Of a DNA stretch of 10,784 nt, positions 7,362-10,784 are shown one piece after another. The DNA is taken from assembly GCA_947478935.1 (NCBI GenBank), contig CANJXV010000064.1, forward strand, positions 1-10,784, written 5' to 3'. Below the pieces are notes generated by a model, which did no database searches, had not been told where the DNA came from, and worked only from the letters and a program-made list of their open reading frames with translations. Made by a program: the position numbers and the translations under genes. Origin of the DNA: Comamonadaceae bacterium (GTDB lineage: Bacteria > Pseudomonadota > Gammaproteobacteria > Burkholderiales > Burkholderiaceae_C). Every line of letters starts with the position of its first letter. Positions within the stretch are counted from its first letter, which is position 1.

Positions 7362-8881
7362 ATTTTTTCAAGAATCAGTTCAATAAGTTGCGCCTTGGCG
7401 ATTTTCCCGGTAGGGGTCATTGGTAATTCGGACAGTACCACTATTGAAAGATGCCTCAGGTCGTAGCTCAGCATCGGTTCGATAAATTGCCTCATGCCTT
7501 GAACATCCGGGACAACTTCCGATGCCATAGTCACAAAGGCGCAGGGGCGCATACCTATTGCAGCATCAGGAATGCCAATGAGAGCTGCCTGACGGACACC
7601 TTTAACCTGGCATAACGCTTCTTCTACGTCTCGCGGGAACCAGCGCACACCTGCCACATCAATGAGCTCGGAACGGCGTCCTCGCATTGTTAAGCTGCCG
7701 TCTTTATCAATCAGGCCTATATCACCCGTGCGTAACCAGCCGCCTTCTGTGGCGGCCTTGGTCTTCTCTGGCATATTCCAATATCCGGCCATATATCCAC
7801 CGCGCAGGACAATTTCACCGACCTGACCTATTTTTAGCGGTGTGTCTGTCGCATCCACGATACGAATTTCTTTATCGGGTAGCGGTGGGCCCACCCGGAA
7901 CAAATGCGCGTCGTCAGGATCCAAAATTGGATATCCCAACGCCATAAAACCGCCCAGTTCACTTTGCCCGAAACTTTCAACCAACGGAACTGAAAGTTCG
8001 TTTCTCCATGCCGCTTTAAGCGAAGGTGGGACCGGCCCCCCCCCGGAAAGACCGTAACGCAAATGTCCAGGTGGTTTCCCACGTACCCGGCATTCCACTA
8101 ATAGCTCCTCTAAAAGAGTCGGATTTGCTACAAAAGCAGTTGCCCCTAGGGATTCCATGGCATCCCAGCCTTTTTGGGGAGACCACTGCCCCATCACATT
8201 CGCGCTTGCGCCCATGGCCAGTGCGGGCAACAAATTTGCTACTAACTGGTAAGAGCTTGAAAGTGCCGTCGGTCCAAAACTGATGTCGCCGGATCGAATT
8301 TGAAGCCGCTCTCCAATACAGCGTACTGCGCGAACAGTAGGCTCGTGCGCTAGACACGCACCCTTAGGCTTTCCAGTAGTACCCGATGTGTAAGAAAGAT
8401 GGGCAATAGCCGATTCGTCTGATGGATCGATCGGCGCACGCATGCATGCTTCAAGCAATTGTGGGAGTGAAAGCGATCCTTCCTGAGGACCGTCCATGCA
8501 GACAAGATGGCTTATGCCAGGTACATCCTTTGCTGCCTTACGCACGACATCCACCATATCGTGTGTGTAGATCAATACACTTGGTGTATGGTCGGCAACA
8601 TAACTTGATAGAGAGTCAGCAAACTTAACGTTGACCAACGCGCAAATTGCGCCAATGCGCCAAGCGCCGAGCATGGATATCAAATAGTCCATCCCGTTAT
8701 GGGCAAATACCGTCACTCGATCGCCCTTGCGCACGCCCAAGGACGAAAGGGCGCCAGCCATATTCTCCATCATGGCGCAGGCCTGCTCATAGGTCAGTGC
8801 AACATTACGATCTATCCAACGAAATGCAATCGCATCGGGCCGACGCGCTGCACTTTCAATAAGAAGTTGGTGCATCAACAT
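7358..8881 (-). CDS. AMP-dependent acyl-CoA synthetase/ligase
   Basis: An adenylate-forming enzyme of the ANL superfamily, 507 residues from ATG 8881, that would activate a carboxylate with ATP and transfer it to CoA. Motifs, in 507-residue numbering, are the P-loop YTSGTTGKPKGA (164-175), the A5 motif SFGQSELG (303-310), TGD at 385-387, the hinge region GRRSELIDVAG (401-411) and the C-terminal lysine in PTGKIAK (Lys493). An in-frame TTG at 8911 would add ten residues, but it has no ribosome site, whereas ATG 8881 has GTAGGG 8 bases upstream and yields the usual MLMHQLLIESAARRPDA-type start; ATG 8875 is also possible. It is the first gene of the leftward operon and overlaps the next gene by four bases. 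A run of nine Gs encodes Gly280-282. The acid it activates is unknown. Confidence 0.92.
   Translation of the reverse strand: MLMHQLLIESAARRPDAIAFRWIDRNVALTYEQACAMMENMAGALSSLGVRKGDRVTVFAHNGMDYLISMLGAWRIGAICALVNVKFADSLSSYVADHTPSVLIYTHDMVDVVRKAAKDVPGISHLVCMDGPQEGSLSLPQLLEACMRAPIDPSDESAIAHLSYTSGTTGKPKGACLAHEPTVRAVRCIGERLQIRSGDISFGPTALSSSYQLVANLLPALAMGASANVMGQWSPQKGWDAMESLGATAFVANPTLLEELLVECRVRGKPPGHLRYGLSGGGPVPPSLKAAWRNELSVPLVESFGQSELGGFMALGYPILDPDDAHLFRVGPPLPDKEIRIVDATDTPLKIGQVGEIVLRGGYMAGYWNMPEKTKAATEGGWLRTGDIGLIDKDGSLTMRGRRSELIDVAGVRWFPRDVEEALCQVKGVRQAALIGIPDAAIGMRPCAFVTMASEVVPDVQGMRQFIEPMLSYDLRHLSIVVLSELPMTPTGKIAKAQLIELILEKI
8036..8044 (-). repeat. Homopolymeric G9 tract inside the AMP-ligase gene
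   Basis: Nine consecutive C on the plus strand (G on the coding strand) encode three glycines in the SGGGPVPP loop of the AMP-ligase. Gain or loss of one base would frameshift the ligase and, through the ATGA overlap, probably reduce translation of the creatininase-like gene. Confidence 0.9.
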
Positions 8882-8949
8882 GGTTAGGACCCTACTTGAT
8901 TGGATGGACAAATTAGATCAGTCGTCAATCCAAAAAGAAAGGGCTCGCC

Positions 8950-8980
8950 ACTTATAGACAACATGCATGAATACTTATAG
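8950..8980. repeat. Direct repeats ACTTATAG flanking CATGCATG
   Basis: ACTTATAG occurs at 8950-8957 and again at 8973-8980, 23 bases apart start to start, about two helical turns. The palindrome CATGCATG (8962-8969) sits between them. The spacing suggests a protein-binding array or a pair of -10 elements for the leftward operon. Confidence 0.45.
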
Positions 8981-9058
8981 TGTCATCTAATTGGGCTCTA
9001 AGGCAGCACAATAGGTCTAGGTATATTGGCGATAAGTTAAGTGCCCTTGTGGAGTTCT

Positions 9059-9074
9059 TCTATAAAGTTATAGA
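9059..9074. promoter_or_regulatory. 16-base perfect palindrome, candidate operator
   Basis: TCTATAA, AG, TTATAGA forms a perfect dyad with seven paired bases on each side of a two-base centre. Its half-site TTATAG is the core of the two direct repeats at 8950-8980. Size and symmetry suit a dimeric helix-turn-helix repressor or activator; which family binds it cannot be told. Confidence 0.45.
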
Positions 9075-9114
9075 TTCGGCAAGTTCTGTTCCACCGTAAG
9101 TTCATTCGAGGGAA

Positions 9115-9133
9115 GTTGCTATTGCTGAGCAAC
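9115..9133. repeat. Small inverted repeat GTTGCT / AGCAAC
   Basis: GTTGCT (9115-9120) and AGCAAC (9128-9133) are perfectly complementary across a 7-base loop. No T tract follows, so it is not an intrinsic terminator. It may be an operator half-site pair or chance. Confidence 0.3.
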
Positions 9134-9145
9134 GACTGTAGCTTG

Positions 9146-9176
9146 ATCTGACAGCCATGCTCAGAATTTTTCAGAT
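9146..9176. repeat. ATCTGA / TCAGAT inverted repeat with an extra TCAGA
   Basis: ATCTGA (9146-9151) is the reverse complement of TCAGAT (9171-9176), and an additional TCAGA lies at 9161-9165, exactly 10 bases before the last copy. One-turn phasing of the two direct copies is suggestive of protein binding but not strong. Confidence 0.3.
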
Positions 9177-9301
9177 ATGAAAACTTATGCCAATGGATAG
9201 ATGGCGCATGAACGGAGAATTATTTGGTACAGAAATTATCACGGTAGACCTGGCGGCATTCGCCTAAATCAAAGTTATATGCAACGCATTAACCAGTCAC
9301 A

Positions 9302-9330
9302 TTGACTTGAAGCAGGATTCAACTAAAGAT
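9302..9330 (+). promoter_or_regulatory. Candidate promoter for the rightward aminohydrolase
   Basis: TTGACT (9302-9307, 5 of 6 to the -35 consensus) is followed after 16 bases by TAAAGA (9324-9329, only 3 of 6 to the -10). Initiation near 9336 would give a leader of about 165 bases including the small ORF at 9407-9490. The weak -10 suggests activator dependence if it is real. Confidence 0.3.
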
Positions 9331-9406
9331 TTAAAGAGAAGTCTGAATGCCAAAAAATCAAATCCCGATACCATGCAAATCGTTGCCCATGCGCAAGAGG
9401 GCCAAA

Positions 9407-9490
9407 GTGAATAGTGAATTGAGGCGACGCCATTTTCTAGTGTTTTCGGCAGCCAATCTATGTAGCCTCGTGCTCGGCATCCCTTTTTAA
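9407..9490 (+). pseudogene. Small ORF resembling a severed Tat signal peptide, or a leader peptide
   Basis: From GTG 9407, with GAGG at 9397-9400 six bases upstream, 27 residues are encoded. They begin MNSEL, continue with RRRHFLV (residues 6-12, close to the RRxFLK twin-arginine motif) and a hydrophobic run FSAANLCSLVLG (13-24), and end IPF before TAA. That is the layout of a Tat signal peptide with nothing attached. An in-frame ATG at 9347 with AGAGAAG upstream would give 47 residues with a basic extension. The stop codon (9488-9490) overlaps the first bases of the aminohydrolase ribosome site. It may be the remnant of a deleted periplasmic binding-protein gene or a translated leader that couples to the aminohydrolase. 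Too short for certainty. Confidence 0.35.
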
Positions 9491-9494
9491 GGAG
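9489..9494 (+). promoter_or_regulatory. Shine-Dalgarno of the aminohydrolase
   Basis: AAGGAG lies 8 bases before ATG 9503 and fixes that start. Its first two bases are part of the stop codon of the small upstream ORF. Confidence 0.75.
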
Positions 9495-9502
9495 CTAAAA
9501 AA

Positions 9503-10784
9503 ATGGCCACAATCCTAGCCGATGCTTGGCTAATCACCATGAACTTGAATCGAGACGTATTGGAACAAGGCAGCGTCTGTTTCGAGCGTGATCGAATTGT
9601 AGGAGTGGGAACGCGTGCCCAACTTGAACAAGCAAATCCACAGGCTGAGGTTGTCGATTGCAGCGGCAAGATAATCATGCCTGGAATGGTCAATACCCAC
9701 ACGCATCTTTTCCAGACCTTGCTTAAAGGTCTTGGCGATGACATGGTGCTCAAGAAGTGGTTCACCTGCATGACTGGTCCCTCAGCGGTTCACCTAACCC
9801 GCGACGATGCACGAATTGCTGGAATACACGGCTGCATCGAATCGATCCGCTCAGGAGTCACTACGCTTGTCGACTTCATGTATGTGCATACTGAAGCTGG
9901 AATGGCGGAGGCCGTTATAGAAGCGTTTGAAGTGACTGGGATGCGCGGCTTTGTATGCCGTGGCTTTATGACTACTGGACAGGAATATGAGGTACCCGCC
10001 GCTCTGATTGAGACTCCAGAGAAGGCTATTTTCGAAGCCGGAAATCTCATTCGTAATTACAACAAACCAGGGGGACGCGTTCAAGTAGGAATTGCGCCCT
10101 GCATGATCTGGACTGTTGACGAGACGGTACTGCGACTCACGCGAGAACTTGCAAATCAGACTGGTGCACTAGTATCTACGCACGTAGCCGAAACCACCTT
10201 CGAGCTTCGGGAGGCCGACCGTCGTTACGGGCAAACAGATACTGAATTCCTTAGTGATATCGGCTTCCTCGGCCCGGACGTGCTGGCAGTTCACTGTGTC
10301 CATTGCAAGTCGCACGACATCCGTATTCTTAGACACCACGATGTTAAAGTTTCCCACAACCCATGCAGCAACCTTTATCTAGGCTCAGGCATAGCACCAA
10401 TCCCGGAGATGCAATTAGCCGGCTTGACTGTTGGACTGGGTTCGGATGGACCTGCCAGCAGCAACAACCACAGCCTCTTCCAGGCAATGAAGTTCGCCGC
10501 ATTGATTCAAAAGGGTGCACACCAGGACGCTACCATCATGACAGCGGAAAAGGTTATTGAAATGGCAACCATAGACGGTGCTAATGCAGTTGGATTGGGT
10601 CACGAAATTGGCTCAATAGAGGTCGGTAAAAAAGCGGACATTATTGTTATTGATTACGAAAATCCATGGATGACTCCTATCCACAACCCTGTATCGGCGA
10701 TCGTATATTCAGCGCTCGGCAATGAAGTAGTGAGCGTCATCATCGACGGCACATTCGTATTGCGCGATGGCATCGTAATGACTG
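9503..10784 (+). CDS. TRZ/ATZ-type amidohydrolase (aminohydrolase/chlorohydrolase family), C-terminus off right edge
   Basis: The frame is open from ATG 9503 to the last base, giving 427 residues of a protein usually about 440-480 long. It belongs to the amidohydrolase superfamily branch holding S-adenosylhomocysteine/methylthioadenosine deaminases, guanine and 8-oxoguanine deaminases, and the triazine enzymes AtzA, AtzB and TrzN; these hydrolyse an exocyclic amino or other leaving group on a heterocycle. Metal ligands are His66 and His68 (NTHTHLF), His227 (STHVAE) and Asp315 (GSDGP); Glu230 and His264 (VHCVH) should serve catalysis. VSHNPCSNLYLGSG (283-296) and MATIDGANAVGLGHEIGSIEVGKKADI (354-380) are strong family blocks. 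The Asn following the metal Asp in the dechlorinase AtzA is Gly316 here, so deamination or general hydrolysis is more likely than dehalogenation. It is divergent from the importer operon. Substrate unknown. Confidence 0.9.
   Translation, partial: MATILADAWLITMNLNRDVLEQGSVCFERDRIVGVGTRAQLEQANPQAEVVDCSGKIIMPGMVNTHTHLFQTLLKGLGDDMVLKKWFTCMTGPSAVHLTRDDARIAGIHGCIESIRSGVTTLVDFMYVHTEAGMAEAVIEAFEVTGMRGFVCRGFMTTGQEYEVPAALIETPEKAIFEAGNLIRNYNKPGGRVQVGIAPCMIWTVDETVLRLTRELANQTGALVSTHVAETTFELREADRRYGQTDTEFLSDIGFLGPDVLAVHCVHCKSHDIRILRHHDVKVSHNPCSNLYLGSGIAPIPEMQLAGLTVGLGSDGPASSNNHSLFQAMKFAALIQKGAHQDATIMTAEKVIEMATIDGANAVGLGHEIGSIEVGKKADIIVIDYENPWMTPIHNPVSAIVYSALGNEVVSVIIDGTFVLRDGIVMT

Larger units (their letters stand above)
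8882..9502. promoter_or_regulatory. Divergent control region between the operon and the aminohydrolase gene
   Basis: These 621 bases separate two divergently read units and must hold promoters for both. Apart from a small signal-peptide-like ORF at 9407-9490, I see no gene. The leftward unit has two possible -10 hexamers, TATAAG at 8979-8974 and 8956-8951 on the minus strand, neither with a good -35. The rightward unit has a fair candidate at 9302-9330. Several symmetric or repeated elements (TTATAG repeats, a 16-base palindrome, GTTGCT/AGCAAC, TCTGA/TCAGA) could be operators. No complete regulator gene is present in the window to bind them. Confidence 0.6.

Noticed and set aside
9487..10603. 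Minus-strand frames opposite the aminohydrolase
   Set aside because: All lie antisense to a continuous plus-strand amidohydrolase frame with intact metal motifs.
1..10784. Insertion sequence, transposase, integrase, CRISPR array, tRNA or toxin-antitoxin pair
   Set aside because: No terminal inverted repeats, transposase motifs, spaced repeats or tRNA-like folds were recognised on either strand.

Overview
This window looks like an accessory catabolic region from a Proteobacterium, most likely a member of the Betaproteobacteria such as the Burkholderiales. That placement is inferred from protein style (Tat-exported BMP-type binding protein, LysR regulator, SDR, FmdA-type amidase) and mid-range base composition; no rRNA, tRNA or housekeeping gene is present to confirm it. 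I see no insertion sequence, CRISPR array, integrase or tRNA.

Layout. A leftward (minus-strand) operon fills 8881 down to 1884. In transcription order it holds an AMP-dependent acyl-CoA synthetase, a creatininase-superfamily metal-dependent amidohydrolase, and a complete BMP-family (purine nucleoside-like) ABC importer: Tat-exported binding protein, double-domain ATPase and two permeases. Genes overlap or nearly touch, except for a 62-base gap before the binding protein. Left of it lies a LysR-type regulator cut off in mid effector domain (1675-1181). Next come an SDR oxidoreductase (1091-336) and, 9 bases on, the start of an acetamidase/formamidase that runs off the left edge (326-1). To the right, a 621-base divergent control region (8882-9502) separates the operon from a rightward TRZ/ATZ-type aminohydrolase (9503 to the right edge, incomplete). 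The control region contains repeated TTATAG motifs, a 16-base palindrome, and a small ORF resembling a severed Tat signal peptide.

How the parts may work together (inference). BMP importers carry nucleosides and related heterocycles. A TRZ/ATZ enzyme would deaminate or hydrolyse an exocyclic substituent, and the creatininase-like enzyme would open a cyclic amide. The AMP-ligase would activate a resulting carboxylate to its CoA ester, the SDR would adjust a carbonyl or hydroxyl group, and the FmdA-type amidase would release formate or acetate plus ammonia. The simplest reading is uptake and breakdown of a nitrogen heterocycle (purine-, pyrimidine-, pterin- or triazine-like). The substrate cannot be read from the sequence.
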